NCBI GenBank assembly: GCA_937916405.1
Contig: CALFUF010000112.1
Span: 1-25,067, forward strand
Reading direction: 5' to 3'
Source: an uncultured Prevotella sp.
Lineage (GTDB): Bacteria > Bacteroidota > Bacteroidia > Bacteroidales > Bacteroidaceae
Length of the DNA: 25,067 nucleotides
A program made the translations under genes and the position numbers. The number at the start of each line of letters is the position of its first letter. The first letter of the stretch is position 1. The notes below the pieces were generated by a model. That model searched no databases and was not told where the DNA came from. It saw only the letters and a list, made by a program, of their open reading frames with translations. Shown here one piece after another: positions 7,171 through 14,834 of the stretch.

Positions 7171-8541
7171 CTACTTGAAGTTCCATTTCTTCCAATCCCC
7201 TGCACCTTCAGAGGGAATAACCTGAGGTGTCTGCATCTTACCGTTGATTACTACACTTTGCCTCATCACCTCATTAGTCACATAATCAGTGAGTTCGCCC
7301 ATAGTAATATCCCCTTTCGTATCCTTCAACTTCTTCAGCAGATAGTAGGTAAACATACCATGTCCCTTTTCTTGATAAGGATAAGCCGTCTCATCACCTT
7401 GCGAGGCAGATAGTATGACCATTTTGCCCTTTGGAGAACTTGGTTTCGCTTTAATGGCAACACCTCGTGCAGAAGCAAGCATACTACCATCACGATTGGC
7501 ACCACTGAAACATGCATCAAGAAAAACAAACACTGATTTAGCTTTCTTCTTTCCTAACAACGCATAAATATCATCCAAGCTATAACCTGTTGTGACATCT
7601 GAGCCATAACCGTCAACGGGCAAGAGATAAGAGGAATGATTGCTCTCATCTGGAATACCATGACCTGCATAATAGAAGATGATATTCGCATCATCTTTAA
7701 AAGCATCCATCACCTGACTGAGCCAATTAAATTGGCGTTTCATTTTGTTAAGTGTGGCATCACCCACAAAACGGACATTACTCTCAGGCAATCCTAACGT
7801 CTTCTTACAATATTCCGCAAACACCTTACCATCGTTTAACGCATTGGGGACATTGGCTACTTCCATATAGTTCTCGTTGGCTATGATCAAGGCAAAAGTA
7901 TGCATTCGAGTCAGCTTACCCATCGGAATATTCATATCAACATCCGACTTCTTTTCTTTTGCAACGATTTTGTTGTTTTGTTGGGGCTGAGTGACAACAA
8001 TTGGCTGGGGCTGTACGTTCGTCTGCCTCTTCTGAGTGTTGTTGACAGTATTCTGAGATATCTGATTGGCTGGAGCACCATCATTTCCATGAGGATTCAG
8101 CGCATAATTCTTTTGATGTTTAACTCCCTCGTTATAGATAGTAATGAGGTCGGTCAGCACGAACTGTCCTCCCTTCTTGTTATAGCGTTGTAGCCATTCT
8201 TTCTCTCTCGCAATGTCCTGCGCCACAGCAATGCCGTCCCTGTAGAAAGAAGAGATGTTAAACATCGCGTCGGGAAGCCCACGTTCGGCAGCTTTGCGAT
8301 ACATCCGGAAAGCTTCAGCAGGGTCTTTCTCTACACCAATGCCATGCTCGTAACAAACCCCCACATAGAATTGCGCCGCCAAATCATTAGTGGCTGCTAA
8401 TTTCTTCAACTCTTCAAAACCATATTGTATATAACCTTTCTGGATATATCCCAAGGCTATAGAAGTGCGCTTGTCAACATCAATAGCCTTGATGGTTTGG
8501 AAACAGAAGAACGAGCATATTATAATAAATAATGTCCGCAT
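7171..8541 (-). CDS. Exported Sel1-repeat caspase-like protease (peptidase C14), catalytic pair intact
   Basis: A 456-residue protein with a signal peptide (MRTLFIIICSFFCFQTIKA). Sel1-like repeats fill about residues 30-125 (for example AAQFYVGVCYEHGIGVEKDPAEAF). A Gln/Asn-rich linker (about 145-205) and the motif SDVDMNIP precede the caspase-like domain (about 222-450). The dyad is present: His294 in YYAGHG and Cys344 in DACFSG. The domain closely resembles that of the protease encoded at 1383-2936, so the two look like paralogues with different repeat modules. The gene starts 3 bases after the preceding secreted protein of unit A, implying co-transcription. Action in the periplasm or outside is predicted; substrates and activation signal are unknown. 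Confidence 0.9.
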   Translation of the reverse strand: MRTLFIIICSFFCFQTIKAIDVDKRTSIALGYIQKGYIQYGFEELKKLAATNDLAAQFYVGVCYEHGIGVEKDPAEAFRMYRKAAERGLPDAMFNISSFYRDGIAVAQDIAREKEWLQRYNKKGGQFVLTDLITIYNEGVKHQKNYALNPHGNDGAPANQISQNTVNNTQKRQTNVQPQPIVVTQPQQNNKIVAKEKKSDVDMNIPMGKLTRMHTFALIIANENYMEVANVPNALNDGKVFAEYCKKTLGLPESNVRFVGDATLNKMKRQFNWLSQVMDAFKDDANIIFYYAGHGIPDESNHSSYLLPVDGYGSDVTTGYSLDDIYALLGKKKAKSVFVFLDACFSGANRDGSMLASARGVAIKAKPSSPKGKMVILSASQGDETAYPYQEKGHGMFTYYLLKKLKDTKGDITMGELTDYVTNEVMRQSVVINGKMQTPQVIPSEGAGDWKKWNFK

Positions 8542-8544
8542 ATT

Positions 8545-9597
8545 TTAATCATCTTGACCAGTATCCATGATGTCATTAACATAGTTGAGCTTCCCCCAGT
8601 CTGAGGTAGCACCGTCGAAATGGATAATCTTCTTATAAGCGGTCTCACTAAGAGGCATATACCACATTGCTCCAAAAGTGAACAAACCACCAATGAATCT
8701 TCCTAAGAAATTGCCTTTCTTCTTTAGTATCCAAGTAGGAGACATTGTGAAGGTGCCCTTCTTGAAATTGCCCTCCCAGTCACAGACAATCATAGGTGAC
8801 TTATCCTCGTCGAACTCAAACGGACTATTTGCCCTGATGTGAATAACAGCTGGTGAAGTCTCCTTCACACCAAATCCCTTCTTATCTTTCTTCTTTAAAT
8901 CACTTGGCATCTCTACATAATAAGGTGCAAAAATAACATCACTAACCCATGTGGACAACGAGATATTCGTCCAGTCTTCTGTCTTTTTGTTGAAGGCATA
9001 AGCGACAGAGGCGCCAATATTGTTGATGCTCTCGTCTTCTGTCAGATGACGCACAGCCGTCCCTTTGTATGCCTTTCCCTTGGCATCACCCTCCAATGAC
9101 TCAGTCACCAACTCCTCGACGATAGTCAGCATTCGTTTGTCGTAATCAGTAAAATCATCATCAGTGGTCTCTGTTGTAGAATATTTCTTGTAGATAGATG
9201 TTGACATATTGCATATATATGTCTCATTCTGTTTTGCGCCTATATTAGGAGCTATCGTGATATACTCATCGTCTTTGGTACTGACACCTTTCTTTGAGGC
9301 TTTCTTTTCATCTCCCTGCTTGTTCTGTGTCGGGTCGAAGAGCGGCTTTGCTTTGCCGTTGTGGAAAGAGAAGCACTGAGCTAAATCAATAAAAATCGTT
9401 TTCTTGGTCTTATTAGTAGCCCACAACTGCTCATCATAAATCTCCAACTTAATATTATCGTCCTCATAAACACTGTTCGCCTGTGAATACGCAAGAATCA
9501 GCGCATTGCGATAGTCGGTTTTAACACCACCAGCGGTCATACTAATTGACACAAGGCAGAGAGTAATAGTAAGAATAAATACTTTTTTCATATCCAT
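8545..9597 (-). CDS. Exported protein of unknown function in unit A
   Basis: A 350-residue product I do not recognise. A signal peptide is clear (MDMKKVFILTITLCLVSISMTAGG); starting at the second Met (9591) is equally possible. The mature part is Lys/Asp-rich, and the stretch DNIKLEIYDEQLWATNKTKKTIFIDL looks like beta strands. The only later hydrophobic stretch is GNFLGRFIGGLFTFGAMWYMP near residue 300, too polar around it to call a membrane helix with confidence. It lies between the DUF4384 gene (17-base gap) and the Sel1-caspase gene (3-base gap), so it probably works with that protease as a substrate, inhibitor or sensor; that is inference from position. Confidence 0.8.
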   Translation of the reverse strand: MDMKKVFILTITLCLVSISMTAGGVKTDYRNALILAYSQANSVYEDDNIKLEIYDEQLWATNKTKKTIFIDLAQCFSFHNGKAKPLFDPTQNKQGDEKKASKKGVSTKDDEYITIAPNIGAKQNETYICNMSTSIYKKYSTTETTDDDFTDYDKRMLTIVEELVTESLEGDAKGKAYKGTAVRHLTEDESINNIGASVAYAFNKKTEDWTNISLSTWVSDVIFAPYYVEMPSDLKKKDKKGFGVKETSPAVIHIRANSPFEFDEDKSPMIVCDWEGNFKKGTFTMSPTWILKKKGNFLGRFIGGLFTFGAMWYMPLSETAYKKIIHFDGATSDWGKLNYVNDIMDTGQDD

Positions 9598-9614
9598 AAG
9601 ATTTTAGTGATTTA

Positions 9615-10490
9615 TTATTTATTGTCTAATTTTTTTATCATAATTGGTATTCTGCGCAGATTCATCTCCTTATCATACTTACGGCACTTGGTGAGCCATT
9701 TCTGGAACTCATCAAAGGATAACTGACGCGGTAGTTCCTCCTTAGTAGAGATATCTGCAGCCTTTGTAAACTGGTTAGGAGAAAAAACAACATAAATCAA
9801 GTTATGTTCTTGAGAGGACTCGCATGTCATGTAATACTCATCAAGGAACGAACGTTCCGCTTTAGACGCATCCTTTTCACTGAAAAACACATAGCGGCGG
9901 TTTGCCTCTATAGGATAAATACCCCTATCCTGACCACGATAGGGTAAAAGGCAGAAAGCCATGTTATCGTCCGTAACAAGATATACAGCAAGATGTCCGC
10001 TGACAGGTGACCGAAAAGACAGATATAGGGCATCTCCACTCTTGAAATCATCATCCTCAAACTTGTCGTCAGTACCATTTCTCAGAACATGGGCACGAAA
10101 ATCTATCTGAGCAGAGACTATCTCACGAGCTTTACCTTTTACCTTACAAGTTACAACGAGTGTGTTCTCCACATAAGAAATCTCGTAATCAGGCTTATCA
10201 GTCGTTTCTAACCACTCCCCTTTCACCTCGCTGTCACCTAATGTGAAAAAATCTGTTGAAGTCTTACCATCTGTACTATGAATCTTAGTGACATTAGTCT
10301 GTTGGACGATAGTGCCAAACTCATCGGCTAACGCTTGTATCTTAGCGCGTTCCAACGCTATACGCATAGCCTGTTCCTTTGCCACATTCTCAGGAACATA
10401 ATAAGTATATTCACCTTTCACTGTCTTTACTTTCTGGGAAAAGACAGGCAATGACGCGAAGAGAATTAATATGATGAATAATTTCCTCAT
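9615..10490 (-). CDS. Exported DUF4384 domain protein, first gene of unit A
   Basis: A 291-residue protein. I start at the ATG at 10488-10490 (MRKLFIILILFASLPVFSQ, a good signal peptide); the upstream ATG at 10511 lies inside the -7 box, so it would not be transcribed in full. Residues about 25-135 (EQAMRIALERAKIQALADEF, then a strand-rich part) look like the small alpha/beta domains of LPP20/FlgT-like envelope proteins. The second half, ALYLSFRSPVSGHLAVYLVT through LLPY, matches DUF4384. In other bacteria DUF4384 domains are often fused to or encoded beside C14 caspases, which supports a working link with the caspase two genes downstream. Confidence 0.82.
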   Translation of the reverse strand: MRKLFIILILFASLPVFSQKVKTVKGEYTYYVPENVAKEQAMRIALERAKIQALADEFGTIVQQTNVTKIHSTDGKTSTDFFTLGDSEVKGEWLETTDKPDYEISYVENTLVVTCKVKGKAREIVSAQIDFRAHVLRNGTDDKFEDDDFKSGDALYLSFRSPVSGHLAVYLVTDDNMAFCLLPYRGQDRGIYPIEANRRYVFFSEKDASKAERSFLDEYYMTCESSQEHNLIYVVFSPNQFTKAADISTKEELPRQLSFDEFQKWLTKCRKYDKEMNLRRIPIMIKKLDNK

Positions 10491-10508
10491 TTTTTTATAG
10501 TTTGACTG

Positions 10509-10538
10509 CAAAAATACAAAAGAAAATTAGAAAAACAA
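10509..10538 (-). promoter_or_regulatory. Putative promoter of unit A
   Basis: The minus strand has a -7 box TATTTTTG (10509-10516) and a TTG (10536-10538) 19 bases upstream. The predicted leader before the ATG at 10490 is only about 10-15 bases. The box decides the start of the DUF4384 gene, because the longer frame would begin inside it. Confidence 0.68.
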
Positions 10539-10584
10539 TGAAAAAGGAAGAAAAAAAATAAAGAAACTATAAGTTTCATTACGA

Positions 10585-10621
10585 CAAAAGAGGAGTTTCA
10601 TTACGAGAAACTCCCCTTTTG
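10585..10621 (-). terminator. Terminator hairpin after the PpiD-like gene
   Basis: CAAAAG (10585-10590) pairs with CTTTTG (10616-10621) and GGAGTTTC (10592-10599) with GAAACTCC (10607-10614), with loop ATTACGA and one A/C mismatch. It begins 18 bases after the stop codon. The minus-strand T-run is short (TTTTG), so termination may lean on stem strength. The 149-base gap 10491-10639 holds this hairpin and the unit A promoter only. Confidence 0.72.
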
Positions 10622-10639
10622 TTTACTATTAACTATTTC

Positions 10640-12784
10640 TTAGAAGAACAGGTAGCGGTTGTCCACTACATTAGCCTTTAAATATAGTTCGTTCATGAAA
10701 CGGCTGGCTGCCTGAAGAGCCTGCTGCTTCAACTGTGTCTGCTGGGTCTTAGCATCGAATTTAGTGTTCTCACGCTGCTTCTTAGCAATGACCTTGAAAA
10801 GGAAGGCACCACCATTACCCTTGATGGGGGCTGCACTGAACTGACCAGCCTTGGCTGAAGCAACAGCACCACTCAGAGCGGGCTCACTGGTACCAGTAGC
10901 CTGTACGAAGACTGGAGCTGAGAAGGTGATCTGACGAACACTGTCAACAACGGCACCTTTCTGCTTAGCGGCATCAAGAGTGTTGACACCCTTCAGCATC
11001 TCAGCAGCCTTGGCAAACTTCTTGTCACGGATAACCTCCTGCTTTACCTGATCCTCTACCGCTGAGAGGTCACGATAACCAACAGGATGAACCTTTGTAA
11101 GTGCGATGACCATCAAATGATCGTTATTGCCACACTCATAGAGTGGAGAAACCTCACCTGCCTTCGCATCGAATATCCATTTCATAGCATCACGGGTTGA
11201 ACGCAGACCAGCCACATTATGCTCGGAGTTCATAAGATCCTTACGCTCCTGCACCTTATAACCGAACTTCTGGGCATTTTTCTCAAGTCCCTCGAGAGTC
11301 TTGTTCTCGCTGACATACTGGCTGAACTTATTATAAGCCTGTGAGTATGTATCCTTTGAGAAGTCAATGGTATGCTTAATGACAGCAGCATCATACTTAG
11401 TAACCATCGCCTTACGGTTGGTAACCTGTACGATAATGTTGCCTTGGGTAAACTCTACGTTCTGCAACTCATTAGGTGCCAATGTTGTGAGAGCTGTGAG
11501 ATAAGCCTTTGAGTCCGCATCGATAGATGGAGCATTCTCATACATAGAGGAAGTTAGCCACTGTTTTGAGCCATCTTGACCATATTTCTTAGCAAGTGCC
11601 TCAAAGTCTGCACCACCCTTCAGTGCTGTGAAAATGCTGTCAGCTGTCTTGTGAGCCTCTTCAGCAGTTGCACCACCAACCTGAATCTGACGATACTCAA
11701 CAGAGTCAGGTGCCTGTACCTTATTAATGAGTTTTATGATATTAACAGTGTTATCATAGGCAGTCTCGAAAGGAGCACTAACCTGTCCAACCTGCATAGA
11801 GTCAAGCTTGGTGGCGATATCAGGAGCGAAGGCACGCTTGGTTGCGGCAATACCCGTGTAAGCAACCTGTGACTGAGCCTTGCGAACGACCTCAGCAGGT
11901 GCAGCACCACTCTCCAACTTCTGACGAGCGTCATTGATGGTCTTCATCAAGGCGGTGCGGTCAGCGGCAGAAGCAACAACCTGGAAATCTACATACTTGA
12001 TATCACGGCTCTCGAAGTACTGCTTATACATCTCCTTCTCCTCGTCATACTTAGCTTTCAAGTCAGACTCACTGACCTCTACATCGCTATCCTTGATAGC
12101 AGAATAAGGAAGAGTAGCGAGCTGGATATCACTCTCCTGATTCTGAGCATCAAAAGCCATCTTTGCAGAAACAGGGTTGGAAATCAAGCACTGTGAGAGC
12201 AATGTCTGGTACTTCATTCCCAGTGTATTCTGACGAAGTTGCTTCTCAATGAACTTCCAATAGTCATAAATCTGCTTGTACTGCTCAGCAACCTGTGCCT
12301 GCTGTGGCTGTTCCTGCATCTTCTTATAGTCTGCAAGGAACTTAGTGAGCTGCGTCACATCGAAACGTCCAGTCTGCTGATTAACGAATGGAGTCTGCAT
12401 CAGCATGGGATTTGTTCCAGCCTTCAGGATATTCTGGAGCTCTTCATCAGTAACGGTAAGACCAAGCTTCTTTGCCTCAGCCTCCATAATGGTATTGTTG
12501 ACATACTGCTGCCATACCTGATCCTTTACCTGATTCAACTCTTCTTCTGTAAGATTGTCACGACCTTGAGTCATTTTGATCACTGACTGATACTCGTCAA
12601 CCAAAGACTGAAAATCCTGTACAGATATTTTCTTACCTAACACTTCACCGACCTGCTGACGCTTCTCGTTGCTTGTAGCTTCACAAGAGCGGAACATTTC
12701 CTCGGCAATGAATGCAAACAGGGCAAGACCGATCACAGTAGCGAGAACGGGCCCCCAGCTTCTAATTTTTCCAATTGCTGCCAT
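10640..12784 (-). CDS. PpiD/SurA-like membrane-anchored peptidyl-prolyl isomerase
   Basis: A 714-residue periplasmic folding factor held by one N-terminal membrane helix (about residues 12-28, WGPVLATVIGLALFAFIAEE). A SurA/PpiD-type N-terminal chaperone region follows (GEVLGKKISVQDFQSLVDEY, about 45-200). Parvulin-like modules come after it; the clearest starts at VEYRQIQVGG (about residue 360) and includes GADFEALAKKYGQDG. The C-terminal third is probably a second, more divergent module. Length and layout fit the Bacteroidetes PpiD-like proteins. The gene is separated by 98 bases from the CorC-type gene upstream and has its own putative -7 box, with a strong hairpin at its end. Whether it has isomerase activity or only chaperone activity cannot be told. 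Confidence 0.9.
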   Translation of the reverse strand: MAAIGKIRSWGPVLATVIGLALFAFIAEEMFRSCEATSNEKRQQVGEVLGKKISVQDFQSLVDEYQSVIKMTQGRDNLTEEELNQVKDQVWQQYVNNTIMEAEAKKLGLTVTDEELQNILKAGTNPMLMQTPFVNQQTGRFDVTQLTKFLADYKKMQEQPQQAQVAEQYKQIYDYWKFIEKQLRQNTLGMKYQTLLSQCLISNPVSAKMAFDAQNQESDIQLATLPYSAIKDSDVEVSESDLKAKYDEEKEMYKQYFESRDIKYVDFQVVASAADRTALMKTINDARQKLESGAAPAEVVRKAQSQVAYTGIAATKRAFAPDIATKLDSMQVGQVSAPFETAYDNTVNIIKLINKVQAPDSVEYRQIQVGGATAEEAHKTADSIFTALKGGADFEALAKKYGQDGSKQWLTSSMYENAPSIDADSKAYLTALTTLAPNELQNVEFTQGNIIVQVTNRKAMVTKYDAAVIKHTIDFSKDTYSQAYNKFSQYVSENKTLEGLEKNAQKFGYKVQERKDLMNSEHNVAGLRSTRDAMKWIFDAKAGEVSPLYECGNNDHLMVIALTKVHPVGYRDLSAVEDQVKQEVIRDKKFAKAAEMLKGVNTLDAAKQKGAVVDSVRQITFSAPVFVQATGTSEPALSGAVASAKAGQFSAAPIKGNGGAFLFKVIAKKQRENTKFDAKTQQTQLKQQALQAASRFMNELYLKANVVDNRYLFF

Positions 12785-12830
12785 TTTATGTTTTTATTTA
12801 TATTTTGTTTCTAATTTCAAATTCAGCCGA

Positions 12831-12838
12831 CAAAATTA
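12831..12838 (-). promoter_or_regulatory. Putative -7 box upstream of the PpiD-like gene
   Basis: TAATTTTG on the minus strand fits TAnnTTTG and lies 46 bases before the ATG. I find no TTG at the expected distance upstream; the nearest is only 12 bases away. This promoter is less certain than those at 1318, 6596 and 10509. Confidence 0.45.
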
Positions 12839-12882
12839 CAAAAATTAAATCAAACGGCGAAAGATAAAACGAAAAAAATACC

Positions 12883-14163
12883 TTATTCCATCACTTTTAA
12901 CCGTACTAACTCGATTTTTGTCATCGTATTTTTAATAATCTTGAACTCAAAACACCCAATCTTGATGATTTCATTGAGTTTCGGAAAACTCTGATACTCA
13001 TGCAGTATGAGACCACCTACTGTCATATAGTCATCACTCTCAGGCAGGTCGATTCCAAACATTTCATTGACTTTCTCTATCTCCAAACGAGCAGAAAGCA
13101 TATACTCACCGTTGCCTAATTCCCTAGCGACATATTTTGTATTGTCATGCTCGTCTTCTATTTCTCCGAATATTTCTTCAACAATGTCCTCCAAAGACAC
13201 CAAGCCACTCGTACCGCCAAATTCATCAATCACAACAGCAAGGGATTTTTTCTGTTGCAGGAAAGTCTGCATCAACTTGCTTGCGGCCATCGTCTCCGGA
13301 ACATAGGGCATTTCACGGACTAGTTGAGAATTAAGAGAGGAGAGTTGGGATTTGTCTCTTGATAGTCTGAAGAGGTCTGAGGAATGGATATAACCGATAA
13401 TATGGTCGATGTCATCCCGATAGACGACTATCTTAGAATGACCGCTTTCCACAAAACGGTTCTGTAACTGTTCCATCGTACAGTCCTCAATATCTACAGC
13501 CTCTATCTCTGTACGAGGCACCATACAGTCACGTACCTTCGTCTCTGAAAAGTCAAGGGCATTATGGAATATCTTCACCTCGTCTTCTATCTCGTCCTCA
13601 TTGGTCGCATTATCAATACTCGACTGTACGAGATAGTCGAGGTCAACTTTCGAGAATTCCTTATCTTGTTCTTCCTTAGGTATTTGCACACCAACCAACC
13701 GCAATAATCCACGAGATAGCATCGTCGCAAAACGGGAGATTGGATAAAGCAGGACATAACAGACAAAAGCAGGAACAGCAAAGACATTCAACATAGAGTT
13801 AGGACTTGACTTAAAGATAGTCTTCGGCAAAAACTCACCAGTGAAAAGTACCACAACGGTTGACAACAAAGTATCAGCAGTGACACGGAGTCCGTCACTC
13901 AAGCCATAGAAAAGTGTGGAATCAAAGATACGGGCAAAAAGGATACCGTAAACTACTAAAGCGATATTGTTGCCCACCAACATCGTACTCACGAAATTAT
14001 TAGGATGCTGATAGAAATAGGCAATAGCTCGTTGTGACCATCCGTTTTTATCACGATCCATCTCTGCGCGAAGCCTATTACTCGACACAAAGGCTATCTC
14101 CATGCCAGAGAAGAAGGCGGAGAAGATCATGGAGATGATAAGTCCTATGATAAGATTCGTCAT
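12883..14163 (-). CDS. CNNM/CorC-type membrane protein (DUF21, paired CBS, CorC_HlyC domains)
   Basis: A 426-residue inner-membrane protein. The DUF21/CNNM part (about residues 1-190) has an N-terminal helix with SAFFSGMEIAFVSSNR and further hydrophobic segments near 57-80, 95-115 and 122-148. A CBS pair (about 200-335) begins at VRDCMVPRTEIEAVD and includes VVIDEFGGTSGLVSLEDIVE. The CorC_HlyC ligand domain closes the chain. The family is linked to Mg/Co homeostasis, and in gliding Bacteroidetes a relative is GldE; I cannot choose between these roles. The start overlaps the lptC stop by four bases (ATGA), so translation is probably coupled. Residues about 272-281 (SQLSSLNSQL) look like an extra low-complexity insert between CBS elements. 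Confidence 0.92.
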   Translation of the reverse strand: MTNLIIGLIISMIFSAFFSGMEIAFVSSNRLRAEMDRDKNGWSQRAIAYFYQHPNNFVSTMLVGNNIALVVYGILFARIFDSTLFYGLSDGLRVTADTLLSTVVVLFTGEFLPKTIFKSSPNSMLNVFAVPAFVCYVLLYPISRFATMLSRGLLRLVGVQIPKEEQDKEFSKVDLDYLVQSSIDNATNEDEIEDEVKIFHNALDFSETKVRDCMVPRTEIEAVDIEDCTMEQLQNRFVESGHSKIVVYRDDIDHIIGYIHSSDLFRLSRDKSQLSSLNSQLVREMPYVPETMAASKLMQTFLQQKKSLAVVIDEFGGTSGLVSLEDIVEEIFGEIEDEHDNTKYVARELGNGEYMLSARLEIEKVNEMFGIDLPESDDYMTVGGLILHEYQSFPKLNEIIKIGCFEFKIIKNTMTKIELVRLKVME

Positions 14164-14834
14164 CGTTGTACAGGTTTTGTTGTTGCTTTTTGGCGTACAG
14201 CAGCCGGACGGATAGCTTTCTCCTGTTTTGCCGTATCAGCGGGAGTGTTCTTCTGTTCCTTAGCCGGTTCTTCCGGTTCTGGTTCCAGGTCTTCCGACTG
14301 GAACGATCCGACACTGTTCGTCACCTCATAATGACGCATGTGCTCATCACTACGGAAATAGGTTCCCTCCAATTCTCGTTCAGGTGTGACAACACGAGAA
14401 TATTTATGAGAATAGAACTCATGCTTAATACCGTCCCAAAAGAGTTCCTCACTGCGGAACACCAAACCATTAATATTACGGATACGAACTCTGCCACGTA
14501 ATTCCCAGAGTTTTAATTGGTCATAATACCATGCTGTGTCAGCAAAGATATATCCCTCAATATGGAATTTATCATCAAACTGTTCTAGGAAGATACCACG
14601 CTCAAATGTCCAACGAGAAGGTTGCTTAATCGTGTTGACATCCCACCGCTCTGTCACAATACGATACTTAATAACACCCGAATCGGATATCAAAGTATTG
14701 ACTCCGTAAGTCGTCATCATCGACACGGAGTCACGTTCATGGATAGCTGGAGCGGTATGCTCCTTGGGCTGTTCACACGAGGCAAGCAGCACAAACACCA
14801 AAAAGGTTATAAGAATACTTAGTCGACTTTCCAT
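14160..14834 (-). CDS. lptC: LPS export ABC transporter periplasmic protein LptC (lipoprotein form)
   Basis: A 224-residue protein that should take LPS from the LptBFG exporter and pass it to the periplasmic bridge. The N-terminus is a lipoprotein signal, MESRLSILITFLVFVLLASC, with lipidated Cys20. The core is the repeated-strand LptC pattern (YGVNTLISDSGVIKYRIVTERW, then FRSEELFWDGIKHEFYSHKYSRVVTPE). The C-terminal tail is Glu/Lys/Pro-rich and probably disordered. Lipid anchoring is usual in Bacteroidetes, whereas E. coli LptC has a membrane helix. It overlaps the beta-barrel gene upstream by 16 bases and the CorC-type gene downstream by 4, so the three are one operon. Maturation of this lipoprotein could depend on Lnb, encoded divergently nearby. 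Confidence 0.92.
   Translation of the reverse strand: MESRLSILITFLVFVLLASCEQPKEHTAPAIHERDSVSMMTTYGVNTLISDSGVIKYRIVTERWDVNTIKQPSRWTFERGIFLEQFDDKFHIEGYIFADTAWYYDQLKLWELRGRVRIRNINGLVFRSEELFWDGIKHEFYSHKYSRVVTPERELEGTYFRSDEHMRHYEVTNSVGSFQSEDLEPEPEEPAKEQKNTPADTAKQEKAIRPAAVRQKATTKPVQR

Noticed and set aside
10491..10511. Longer start for the DUF4384 protein at 10511
   Set aside because: That ATG is within the -7 box of the promoter, and the signal peptide begins properly at 10490.
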